Program-made: the position numbers and the translations under genes | Shown here: one piece after another, positions 33,401-45,400 of the stretch | How the letters are laid out: every line of letters begins with the position of its first letter | How positions within the stretch are numbered: the first letter of the stretch is position 1 | Origin: Nepenthes gracilis | Lineage: Eukaryota; Streptophyta; Magnoliopsida; Caryophyllales; Nepenthaceae | Length of the DNA stretch: 64,000 bases | Direction: 5' to 3' | Assembly (NCBI GenBank): GCA_033239525.1 | Contig: BSYO01000003.1 | Coordinates: 10,596,001 to 10,660,000 of the forward strand | Notes under the pieces: model-generated | What the model saw: the letters and a program-made list of their open reading frames with translations, nothing else | The model's database searches: none | What the model was told of the DNA's origin: nothing

Positions 33401-36400
33401 TTTGAAATCATCTTTTGTCACCTGGAACATTTTTATGAGATGGAAGGAGTGCCAAGTAACTTTCTGGATTTGGCTAACTGCCTTGGTGAAATTATCCAAG
33501 ATTCTTGTTTATCTCTGCATTTATTTTTACTGGTTCTCTCTTAATATTTAGTACTTTTCTTTTTATGTTTTTTTAATTTTTTGAATCTCATAAGACACTC
33601 AATTCCCTAGAAAAATGTTCGTAGAAAGAAATCAAAACATTGAATTTTGTCGAGAGAAGCTTGTTTTTTTTGGCTGCAGTGGCTTTCAAAGCTTTACTTC
33701 TGTTCAATTAGTCTGCTTTTGTTGCAGAGCATATTCAAGTATGCACAGAACAAATGTTTGCCTAGAACAATATTATTTTCATGTAGAAACTGTGCTAGAC
33801 CGGGTATTGAAAAGGGGAAAGGTGTCCATTTTAAGAATTTAAAATGTACTGCTTGAAAATGAGTAATGAGCCATAATCACATGATTATTTGTCTTATCCC
33901 CTATTCATAATTTATAGGATAACCTAGTTGTTTTTTTTTTGTAGTAGTAGAATTTTGTTTGGATGGTCCCCATCCTAATTTTGCTGTTTAGGCCACCGAA
34001 TTTATAGGGATTGCAGTTTTTTTGACCATGTGTTTATTTATTGCTCATTTCTCACCTTGTGTCATTATTTGGTGCAATCTATTCTATTAATATGCTGCAG
34101 CTAGTAAATAGGAAGTTAAGTATATTGTATTTGTTGAGCTTTTTGGCCACCTCTTTACGTAATTTATGTTTAATGACTCAAAGAAAAAAAAATTGCTCCA
34201 TATATAATGATCTTAAGTAATTTTCTTTGTTTTTATCAATTATTTATGTGTCAATTATCATTTGACTTGTTTCAATCAGCTTGCTGTTTGGAATGTCCAC
34301 TTTGTCTTCCATTTAAACCCGTGATCACACTCACTTTCCCTCTGCTGCATTGGATTTACAAAACCCAGAATTCTTGATTCTTTTCTGATATCCCACACAA
34401 GCCTTCCTTATGAAGGTTGTTTTGAACATCCTTCTCTTTTGTGTATAAAAAATAATGTTGGATAGAAATTAGTATACTGCAGAGGAATAATGTTTTTTCC
34501 CTTATATTTAACAATTCTCTCCTCCAGTGTATGCCCTTGTATTTATTATCTGCTTTAATTATCTTGTTCTCTCTACAGGCTAATAAAATCGGGAAAATAA
34601 ACCTGGCTGCTACTGGAAAGGATCTTATGGATGATGATAAACAAGGAGATGTAACAATAGATCTTTACGCTGCTCTAGACATGGAAACTGTGGCTGTTGC
34701 TGAATGTTCTTTGGAACTTGAAAACAACCAAACGTTGGGCTTGCTTGCAGGTTTTCTTTCAGTGGATGACTGGTATGATGGAATTGAATTGGGCAATTTT
34801 CTTATTCCCTTGTTTTTCCTTTTCCTTGGGATGGAGATACTGCTCCATCCAGGCTCTCCCTTGTCCCGTGTGATGTATTTCTCTGATCCATTTTTGGTTG
34901 ATTATGGTAGTGTTGGCTGTTGTTTGATGCTTGCTTATGATTTGCAGTAGTTAAACAGCACATTCCTGATGTATGAATATTATAGGGCCATATGCTTGCA
35001 TTACCTGGATGATTTCTGCTATGTATTTTTGGCAATACTTCCTACATTTTCTTTTTTGGCTCTAGCCATTGAGGAAAATATTGGTATTTGTATCGATATT
35101 GGGCATATTGGATAATATGTATCATTATTAGACATACCAAACGCAAAAAAAAAAAAAAAAATGCTAAGAGTTGTAAGTTGACAGAAATATTAGCTGATAT
35201 ATTGGCCAAATATCGGATATACCGGCCGGTATTGCGACATATTGTGATTTTGTCTTGAAATTAGGAAATATTAGTATTGGGAGACTTGATGTTGTTATAA
35301 ATTGACTGATATTTTTTTTCTATATGGTATTGTTATGGATTATCTTGATGACTATACATCCATCTCAACATCTTTTTATCCTGTCTGCCGGTTTTTATAT
35401 TGATATATAAGGATCGGAGGAAGATGCGATGATTTTTTAACAGCCAAACACTCTGCTCCATACAACATGATTGGCATAACTGCCACCTTGAATTATTTTT
35501 ATTGAAGTTTGAGCAGTATTTGTGATCACAAAGGACTCTTAAAGAATTTCTTCTCTTCATCAATCTTGCATTAATCTAATGAGTAATATCCTCGGCTTCA
35601 TGTTGATTAGCCCATCTTTTGGAGCCTTTGATCCAGGATATTTTGAATAAATCTTTGTTGCTAGGTTTTAAATTCTGATTGTTACCTTCCTACAATCTAG
35701 TTATCTTTTATTTACTCTTTGTCCTACTAATTTTAAAGCCTTTGTCTTCTAAAGTGTATAAGTAGACTTCTAACTTAGCTTTACGCCATGTCTTGTCAAA
35801 GGCCACCAAAAGTATGCCATTTGTGAAAAGCATGCACCAAGGAACGTCGTGTGTTTTCTGTGTGAGTTGGGACTTAACAGCAAATGTGATAATTGTGGAA
35901 CTTAACAGCAAGTTTGTTAAGTTGCTAATATAGTGTTTTCCTCTTTTTTGTTTCTCTTATTTATTTTGCTATGGAGAATATAGAAAGTTGGGGATGTACC
36001 TTATTGTGCATGTCTTTTTATTTGTGATTTATTTTTCTTCCACCCATTTTCTTCCCTCCTCTGCTGTTTTCTTTGCTTTTCTCCTCCCATAGATGACAAT
36101 CCTGGACCCAGTGCTTTTGGACTTATGTATTAGATAATTGTGGAGAGTGAAACATTAGTCATGGTACTTTGATTGCAGGTATCATGCAAACTTGCTATTT
36201 AAGCGCCTGTCACCTCTTAATCCAGTGGCTCATATCCAAATTTGTGATCACTTGTTCAGGTATATAATGAGGATTTGATTCTATGGATTTAGTTTATTTA
36301 TATGCTATTACAGACAAACAAATGTTGTAATAAATGACTATCATATGGTACAGATGCATTCCTCTTCATTAGTATGCTGTATTAAATTTGAGTCCATGTT

Positions 36401-39400
36401 TGTCACCATGCACTTTTCTATTTGGGTCACTTGTTTTCCAGAAGTATAGTCAATAACTGAAATTGTTTGGGCCTACTCTGTTTCCTGGTTGCATATGCTC
36501 ATAATTTTGCAATTTAGAATTGGTGTGAGCTGCATGTTGTAATAATCCCTGTATTCTTCTAGGCTTATCGAAAAGTCAGTATCTTCACCGTACAATGTTG
36601 TTCGCCAAATGCATCTTCAGAACTGTGAGCTTTCTTCTATCAACAATGTCAGTGCTGTGGAGATGCTATCATCAATGCAGACATCATTTATTGCCTTGCC
36701 TAAAGAGCTTTTCGAGATGCTTGCTTGTGCTGGACCTTATCTCTACCGTGATACTTTGTTGTTGCAGAAGGTAAATATTGGTGTTACCTATATTAGAGGC
36801 TCGGTTTATTTCTGTATAAGGAGCAAAAAAGGGCTTGGCTTCCCTTTACAATTTGAAGAAAGAATTACGGGTCAAAGTTTAGACCGCTCATAGGAATTCT
36901 ACCTATAAAAAAGATATTGAAAGAGGCGATCAAAATGGTACCCAAATCCATTTATGTTGATCCCATCCTCAATTTGTTGTAGATTTGGAATCAATGAATT
37001 GTTTTTATATAAGTAGTTCCTCTATGTAAATATCATTTTATGTTTTTAACAATTGTTTCTTATATAGACATTAACTTTTAGTACATTCAGGTAATAATTT
37101 TATATAAATATGATTTAAAGATCTAGAAAACTGAAAATGATGCTGGCCTATTGTGGATGATGGGTGAGTTTGGATTTTGGCTCAAGTAACCACATCCAGC
37201 ATAATTATTAGGGCGTATTTTTTTTTGAATAATTCGGCTTGACTTCTGTTTTCATCAACACTGGTTGATGAATGCTTCTTAATCATAGAATTGGAACTTA
37301 CTTCTCGTTAATTTTATTTTTCATTTTTTGATTCTGATAATTTTAAATTTGGGATTAGATCAATGCTTTGTCTTTCTATTCTCAATGTGGTTTCTGCTTT
37401 TTTATTTTCCTTTTTTGCAGGTATGTAAGGTGCTAAGAGGTCACTACCTGACTGCACTTAAGATCTCAGGGCATATGACAGGAGGTTTCAAACCTGATTC
37501 TGGCGGTTCTGGAAATCATGTCCCTGGTATGAACCTAAAGGAGGCCAGGTCAAGGATTGAGGAGGCTTTGGGATCATGCCTGCTTCCTTCTCTGCAGTTA
37601 ATACCTGCAAATCCTGCTGTTGGACATGGGATTTGGGAAGTATTGAGTCTCCTTCCATACGAGGTGGGTATTATAGTCCTATATTGCCATTTGGTGATTT
37701 GATTTGGAATATGTGTGCCATGTCAGTTCATTTGGTTAGAGGTAAAACCTACTTGTTCATAGGTGAGGTATCATCTATATGGTGAGTGGGAAAAGGATGA
37801 TGAGCAGATTCCAATGATTTTGGCAGCTAGACAAACAGCCAAGGTAAAATAAGCTGACCACGCATCATAACTTTTTTTATCCAGTGCAACAACCATGGCA
37901 TATTAGGATCACTATCTGCTTTTTGATCGTTTTTAGTTGGACACTAGAAGAATCTTGAAGCGGCTTGCAAAGGAAAATTTAAAGCAGCTGGGTCGTATGG
38001 TTGCAAAATTAGCTCATGCCAATCCGATGTCTGTCCTTCGGACAATTGTGCACCAGGTAATGTTGAACTTTTAAGATTTATCCATTTTTATCTAATGATG
38101 AGTGTTGAACCAGTTAACAGAACATTTGTTCTACAGATTGAGGCATATAGAGACATGATTACTCCGGTTGTTGATGCATTCAAGTACTTAACACAGGTGT
38201 GAACATCTGCATTCAATATCTTAAAGTTATGCTGCTCATCTTATTTGATACTTAATCATCCAGCATCTTTTGTCTCTCTTGGTAATGGATGAAATGCTAT
38301 TCTTTAAATTTGGTGAGTGTTATGCATGTCTTGTTTGTACACCTTACAACCAAGAAAAGTTCAAGCATAGCTACTTAATCAAGCAATCTGTTTGTGCACG
38401 TGAAATCTTTCTGCTAATCATGAACTTCATATTCTCTGCGGTGTTTTTAAATGTAGAATTTTTATTGGTATCTACTTTGTGGGTAGTTTGAACACATCTG
38501 GTTTGCAGCTTACACAATAAAGAACACTGGGGCAAAAGATCTACTGTTTGTAGGATAATATGAATACAGTTAAACAATTTTCTGAAATCCTACAGATTTT
38601 CCTTTCAACAACTCGAATGGCTTCCATCATAAGGAGGCCTTTGCTTAGGCAGAAAGTTTTACGCCTTATCTTCCTTTAAAAAAGCTTCTTATTTTTATCA
38701 ATCTTTCAGATTTAACAATTTGAAGTCACACCAGATACATCTTGAAATTGTCATGGTCACTTTTGCATGTTATTCCTTCTGTCCTGGTTCAGGGCTAGAG
38801 TGTGTTTGTGCCCTTTTCTACAGCTCTTGCGAAAACTAAACCTCCATTTGAGAGTGCTTTGGAATTTCAGAGCTCACAGTTTTCTCTTAGCAGCATCACG
38901 TCCCTTGGATCTAATAATATACATTATCTATGCTCAAACTGAACACGAGCAACTACTTGTGCTTCAACTCCTGTTTAACTTTTGGTCTTTGCTTGTTGGA
39001 AATCTTATATCTATCACCTCTAAAACTGTGCTTGGCCCTCTTTTAGTGGGGTGGGAATGGTGGATGCTTCAATAATGTTGCAGCTGGTGATGTAATTGTT
39101 TTATTTTTATCTCCACCCAACAAATGAAAGAGATTGAGTGTAATATCAATCCCAGTACTGCAGATTCTCCATACGAAACTTTTGGCTAGTGAAGCTGGTG
39201 TCAGAATATTAATGAAAGATGTTGGCTGTAGTCCCCCTTTTGGTTTATAAGTTTACAGGGCTAATAATAAGCAAATGGTAGAGGGGATGTGACTCAAATC
39301 AATTGCGCTAACCTTATGCTTCCCTGTGGTTTTGATTCCTTCCTTTCGTTTGAGTAGATCAACCAAAATCTGTTGTAAGTACATTAGGATGGCCTACCTA

Positions 39401-42400
39401 TCTAATGTGGTCGTTCAACAATTAAAGAATTAGCCACTAGCCATTTGTGAGGGTTCCCTCACGGGTCACCATGTTGAAATTTCCTTCCCAACACTAGGAT
39501 TGGGGGTGTTTCAATACATAGTTATGTGATCTTGACATGCTTTCCCACCTACTTGATGTCCTCATCATGAGGAGTATGAACTTTATGTAGTTGTCCAAGT
39601 TGATGTAGATATCAGGGATATTCTAAATTCGAAGAAATTTGATATTTATTTGATCTTGATTTTATTTTATCTGATTGGAGATTTTATTTTATTTGTTTTT
39701 TGAAAAATTTTATTTGATGAGATTTTATTTTAGGAAATTATGTCATATTATTTTCTTATTTTGTGATATCGTGAGTTAAGAAATTGTATTTGTTTTCTAA
39801 TTAATTTAGAAGTAGGGTTTTTTTATGTAAAGATCATAACTTTATTATTGAAAGTGTTATTGAGGTTTGAATGAATAATTGAGTGACTGTGATTTCCTTC
39901 TCTCTCTATTGATCTCAACTTCTTTTCTCTCTGTTCACTTTTCCTGTTTCTTTCTCTTCTCCCAATTTCTTCTTTTTCCATCCCCTACTTTAGGGTTTCT
40001 TTAAATAAGGATCATAAATATATTGTTAGAGGCATTATTGAGGAGTTGAATGAATAATTGAGTAATTGTGATTTCTTTCTTTCTTTATTGATCTCTATTT
40101 GTTTCCTCGCTGTTCACTTCTCTTGTTTTTTCCCCTTCTCCCAATTTCTTCTCTTTTCCGTCCCCTACTTTCCCCTTCCCTGGCAGTGTCTTGAGTTCGT
40201 TGACTACCATGATAATCATTCACACTAGTAACTTTTTGCCCCTCATCACACACAAATCCAGGGGATATTTTCCAACACTAGAAAGAGTTGTGATTGTAAT
40301 CCTGGTGACCTTGACATTTTGGGAGGATTATGATTAGGCTCTTAGTATTTCCTTTGCAGTAAAAAGTAAATGTAACATTTTCTGCATGTCCTTCAGACTT
40401 CTATTATTCTTTTTATATTGAACACTTTAGTGATAGTTCTAGGAGACAACAATGCTGAGTCATTCATATTTGTCCCACTGTTGACATGCTTTAGGAAAGT
40501 AAATTTAAGTAGTGCAAGTTATCTTTTTTGGAGTTTGAACTCCTCTTATTGATACAGCTTGTTCCTATGGTTGTCAAGTTCAAAATCTATCCAACACTTG
40601 CATATCGTATGTTTTTTTTTCCTGTTTTTCTTTTTGATAAAGAAATCTCTTTATTAATAATCATGATTTGTAGATTCTATTCCACTTTGGAGGAAAAGTT
40701 AGTAGAGGATGAAAAGAACCACAAATCACAAGATAAAGGTCTGTATGCCACACCTTACAATCTAACAAACGCCAACCATACTTCTCCGCTCTCGCACTGA
40801 AAAGTCCATTTGGTATTATGACCAACCAAAACTAGGTTGCCTTGAGTACAGTATTTGGGCCTTTATCAGCGGCTTTCAGTATCGTAATATCACCAGCGGT
40901 TACTGCAAGACTGATTTTTTTGTGGCAGGTGGTAGCTAAAGCCGTCTTGAGCACTTGGTGGTTTCTGCTTGCCTTAGATTGTCCTATTTATCTTGCTTAT
41001 GCCATTACCTTTTATTTCTTACAGTGTTTTCTTTAGTATCTTTTGCAAATAGTAGGAAATTTGGGTCTCTCGTCTTCTGCACCACTTTTCAATTATGAAA
41101 AAAAATGTTTGGTGGTGCTTGATTAAGGTGACCGTCTGGCTTTAAAGTTTTGTATTGATGGATTGGACTATATTCATTTTGTCCTGAGGCTTTGAAATTT
41201 TTTCTTTTTGTGAAGTATCAGTAGGTGAACTGCTTTGGATTTGTTGAATAAATCCACTAGATGAAACTGTGTCTCTGAAAGAAAATGCCTGAATAAATTT
41301 CTATTGTGCTTGTTATGACTGTACCCAGTGTCATTAGAGACAAGGTTATTATAGTTATGTTATGAAGCTATAGGTAGAAATAAGTTGACATTGAAGGCTA
41401 CCAGTATCAGAGCAAGGTTTGAAGTTATATGTTGAGGAGGAAAATATTGGGATTTGTTTTGGAATGGTGTTTTGTTGACATTAAGGTTGACTGTATTTTT
41501 AAGGTTGTAGAAATATTTGCGGATTGAGTTGGTCATTGAATTGCAAATTTTGGGGAGGATTTTTATTTAGAAGGGGAGAATTATGAGAGCCAAAGAAACT
41601 AAAAATTACCTGTGACAAGCATGTTTCATGTTAGGTTACCTGTCAACAAAAAGTTGAGGAAGTGGCAGGTGTAATGCTTTTCAATAGCTGCACTTTAAAA
41701 GCGGAAAAAAAGGAAGGATTAGTATAAGAAGCAATGATGGAGGTAGAAGCAAAGAGGGGAGTTGACAGAGAAAGCAGGCAAGAGAAAATCTCTCTTATTT
41801 GAGGAATCTTACTCATGTTTGTAGAGTGTTGATTCCATGGTTCCATTCTACTGGCCTTGTATTGATATGTTGACAATTCGTTTTTTTTGAGACTATCCTT
41901 GGTTGTTTGAAGGGTTCTATTCCCTATGATTTCTTTCAGTATTTGGAAACCTTATTTTTTTATATAAAATATATGATTTTGTTACAAAAAAAAAAAAAAA
42001 TTATGGCAATGAGCCTTGTATTCAACAATCATTACATTCATGATATGAGGCATTAGAAGCTCCTTGCGCATGTGTATGACCTGGCTATATGGCATGGTAT
42101 GATTCCAGATCTGTACATATCTATGATCAATATTAACGAAATGATATGGTTCCAGAGATTCTTTCAATTTTAGCTCGGAGATGAGCTTGTATTTTTTCCG
42201 CCTAGTCAAAAGCTGATCTTCTCTGAATGCTAATTTAGTTTATCGTTGTGTTGTTATTTCTTTGTATTGAGGAATATATATATGTGGTTGTCTTGGCTTA
42301 TTCATCAATCACCTCTCAACATTTTCAAGTGAGAGTTAGTACAAATGCTTTTTATCTTTTTTTTGGGTTAATCATTATCTGACTGCCCAATAGAAGCATG

Positions 42401-45400
42401 AAACTAATTATTAAGTAGTCATGAAATTTGTAGATATGTTATTATCAATATTTTAGGAGGATGGATTTGGATTATTTTGATGATGTGGTTCATGTCATGA
42501 CAAGGCTTGCTTTGGCTATGTTGAGGCACATCTTTTCTTGGTTGTTGAGCTGATCATAGCCTATCTAAAATCTAGATATTGGTCATGGTAGTAGCTTTTA
42601 TCTGTTGACTTAGTATGAGCTTCCTTGAACTACAAAAAGGACATCTAGTCATGGTTTAGTGTGAGAAATGGATGAACGCATCAGTGTTGGCGTCGATTGT
42701 ATCTATATTGGTATCAGACATATTAGACAATATATATTTATATTAGATAAATAGGAAGAAAAAAATCTTGAGAATCATATATTGATAGGTACATATTGGC
42801 GATATATAGGCTAAATATTAGGTGTGTTGGCCTATATTTTGAATATCGGTAAATATATTGCGATATATTGTCGATATGACTGCATACTGCTATTTTGTCG
42901 CAATATCAGGAAATATTGGTATTAGGGGGCCTACACCATTGTATATCATCCGTTCTATCGAATATCGGCCGATATATTCATCCATGGTGTGAGAAGTTGA
43001 GCTAGCCTCCAGCTAGAGGAAAGGATCCTATGCCTTAGTTGTGTTTTGAATTTCTTATTAATATCTGGAGAACTTGGAATCAGTTTGAGGTTATTCAATA
43101 CATAATCATTGTTATGCTTCTTATCACATTGCGACTGATTGTTGAAAATGGATGCATGCCTGTATTCTTATTTGGCCTTCTCAAGTCTCCATAATTTTAA
43201 GGTTCAATGTGCAGCTTTTTTGCTGATGAGAGTTTTTCCTTTTTTTCTTTTTCTTTTTTTTCCTGCAGTTGGAATATGATGTTTTGGAATATGTGGTGAT
43301 TGAGCGTTTGGCGCAAGTTGGGCGTGACAAACTAAAGGAAGATGGGCTTAATTTGTCAGATTGGCTTCAATCGTTAGCTTCATTTTGGGGTCACTTGTAT
43401 GTATTATTCCCTTTTTTGTGGTTTATATAATTTCTCATAGTGAAGAATCATATGTTTGTGGGGTACTGCTTGCCAACTACGTAACATTGTTTCCCATACA
43501 TGCTTAAACAAATTGTAGTTTTTTTTTTTTGTCCATACGTGGTTTTTACTATGCTTAATTAATTTGTTGCAACTTTTTATGTGTAGTTTTTCAAGGCAGA
43601 TGCTTGATATATGTTGACCTTGTGTGGTTTTTTTCTTTTTTACTTGTGTCACCCTTATTTTTCTTATCAAATTTAATTCTCACTTAGGAAGAATTTTTTT
43701 GAGCTATTTAACCAATCCATTCACTGCCAACTTTTGTTTTTTTGACCCTTCAGATGTAGATTTCCTTCATAGAGCATTTACTCCATTATCACTACAGTCA
43801 GATGTATCTTGCGATGCTTTGCTTCAGCTTGTGGGTTTCATATTAAATTGCGAGATTAGTGGCGATAGGGATGACGTGAATATTGCAGTTGTTGCTGGTT
43901 TCTGGCACTCAAGGTCAGACTATTGTTGGCACTTTATCCATGCTTGCTGATTGGGGTAAGCATCCATGAGATATGTCAGAGCTGATTTCGAAGATGGGAT
44001 GAAAGTTGCCAGATTTATTTATGGATTTGTTACTCCTGGGGATTGATAATGCCTTGTCTGGAGTGCTTTTCTTGTAATTTCTTGAGTTTGTTTCTTTTCT
44101 GCTTGCCAATCTATCTTCAAGGGCTTACTGCTAGCGGTGAATATGCACGAGTCACACTGCAATCTGTGGAGATAAGTAGGAATAGGAATGAGTAGTTCAA
44201 GAGCATCACATGTCAAATCTATGAAGAAATAGGGAAGGAAATAACTCTTCCACTTCACCTTTCCATGTTCTCTTTCCATTCATCATTTTCTCCGATTGAA
44301 TCCAGGTTTTCTGTATTCAGTATCTTTGGTCACGTTTTAGTCATGTTGGATTGTTGGAAATACCTAATGGTGTGAAGCATCTTGTGATGAGAATGGTGTG
44401 GTTACATGTTGATATGATTGCCGGTCTATGATGAGGTTGAAGTGACATGATATTTATAAATTTAATTCCCCACCTGTCTAATAGAGTGGAGCGGTTTTAA
44501 TGATTTGATGGCCAGTCTATAATGAGGTTGAAGTGACATGATATGGATAAATATAACTGGTGATTATTTCACATCGGTGTCAACTTGGTGATTGGACTTA
44601 AATATTTATTTTAGTTCTCAATAAGTTGATTTTTGGAGTGATAGGTAAACAAATGCTGGTTACTTCATACCATTGTTTGATTGCAGAAGAAAGGCAGTTC
44701 AATGCACAAGGCTCCCAAATCATGGGTGTCAGAGATAGGCAATCTTATCCTTGCCATTGCAGAGAAGTTTTTTAATCTGTGTTGAACCTGTGACCTTCAT
44801 GTATAAATGGACAACCTTATCATTATGCAAGGTGTTGTGATTATGCTGCTTGTCTTCAACTGATATGTAGATGCTTAGGATGTGTGAGTTTTACCTCCAC
44901 TCTTGTAAGCTTTGTTCTGGTGGTATGGAGAAGGATAAAGTTGACGTTGTCAAATAAGATGTTGCTACAATGGGCTGTTTACTTGGTGCCATCCGACCAT
45001 TGCTTTTGTGACGATGTGCCACGAGTCATGACTGTTATTTTCTTAGAAGCTTTATGGTGTATATCCTTTTTTTCCACTACTGTCGCTATTTGTCTGCCAA
45101 CAGAAGAAAGCATGTGTTCCTATGTCATGCTTTTGTGAGGGATCTGGTAAGAGGGATGAGCCAGAACAATGTTATTTGTCAGTTCTTGCTGCAGTAGACT
45201 GGTTACTTTATTATCTGTTTGGAAGCTTGGAGTGTTTTGTGCCTGTCGCTTTTCAAGTTCATATACAGATGGTCTAGCATGGTTTCTTGGCAAGAAATTG
45301 TTTGGCCAGAGGGAATGGAGCTTGTGGACTCTTTGAGGCTAGTCCATATTAACAGGACAGGACATTTGGATATATGGGCCTGGCCAGTGTCTTGAGCTTC

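Larger units (their letters stand above)
34773..36178 (+). other. THO2 intron 12 (1.4 kb)
   Basis: Donor CTG|GTATGA, acceptor ATTGCAG|GTATCA. It contains copy 3 of the AT-rich repeat (35070-35310), broken by a run of 17 A at 35145-35161, and a LINE reverse transcriptase relic (35333-35911, minus). Confidence 0.65.
18469..38196 (+). other. THO2: THO2 exons 1-18: N-terminal helical domain (residues 1-631)
   Basis: These exons encode the THOC2 N-terminal helical domain. Visible family landmarks are [10 protein letters not shown] (exon 1), FFQERCEEDFLWE (exons 4-5), [20 protein letters not shown] (exon 6), [15 protein letters not shown] (exon 8), [18 protein letters not shown] (exon 10), [19 protein letters not shown] (exon 12) and [11 protein letters not shown] (exon 15). 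Exons are short (42-243 nt) and several end exactly on codon boundaries. Donors after exons 4, 5, 7 and 21 are weak (GTTCAT, GTTTGC, GTTAGA, GTTATT). Confidence 0.9.
38197..43268 (+). other. THO2 intron 18 (5.1 kb, second longest)
   Basis: Donor CAG|GTGTGA, acceptor CTGCAG|TTGGAA after a long pyrimidine run. It holds an LTR-like segment with a tandem duplication (39597-40300), an A14 run at 41987-42000, and copy 4 of the AT-rich repeat (42690-42990). Nothing else is recognisable. The short frames in it have no known domain. Confidence 0.6.
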
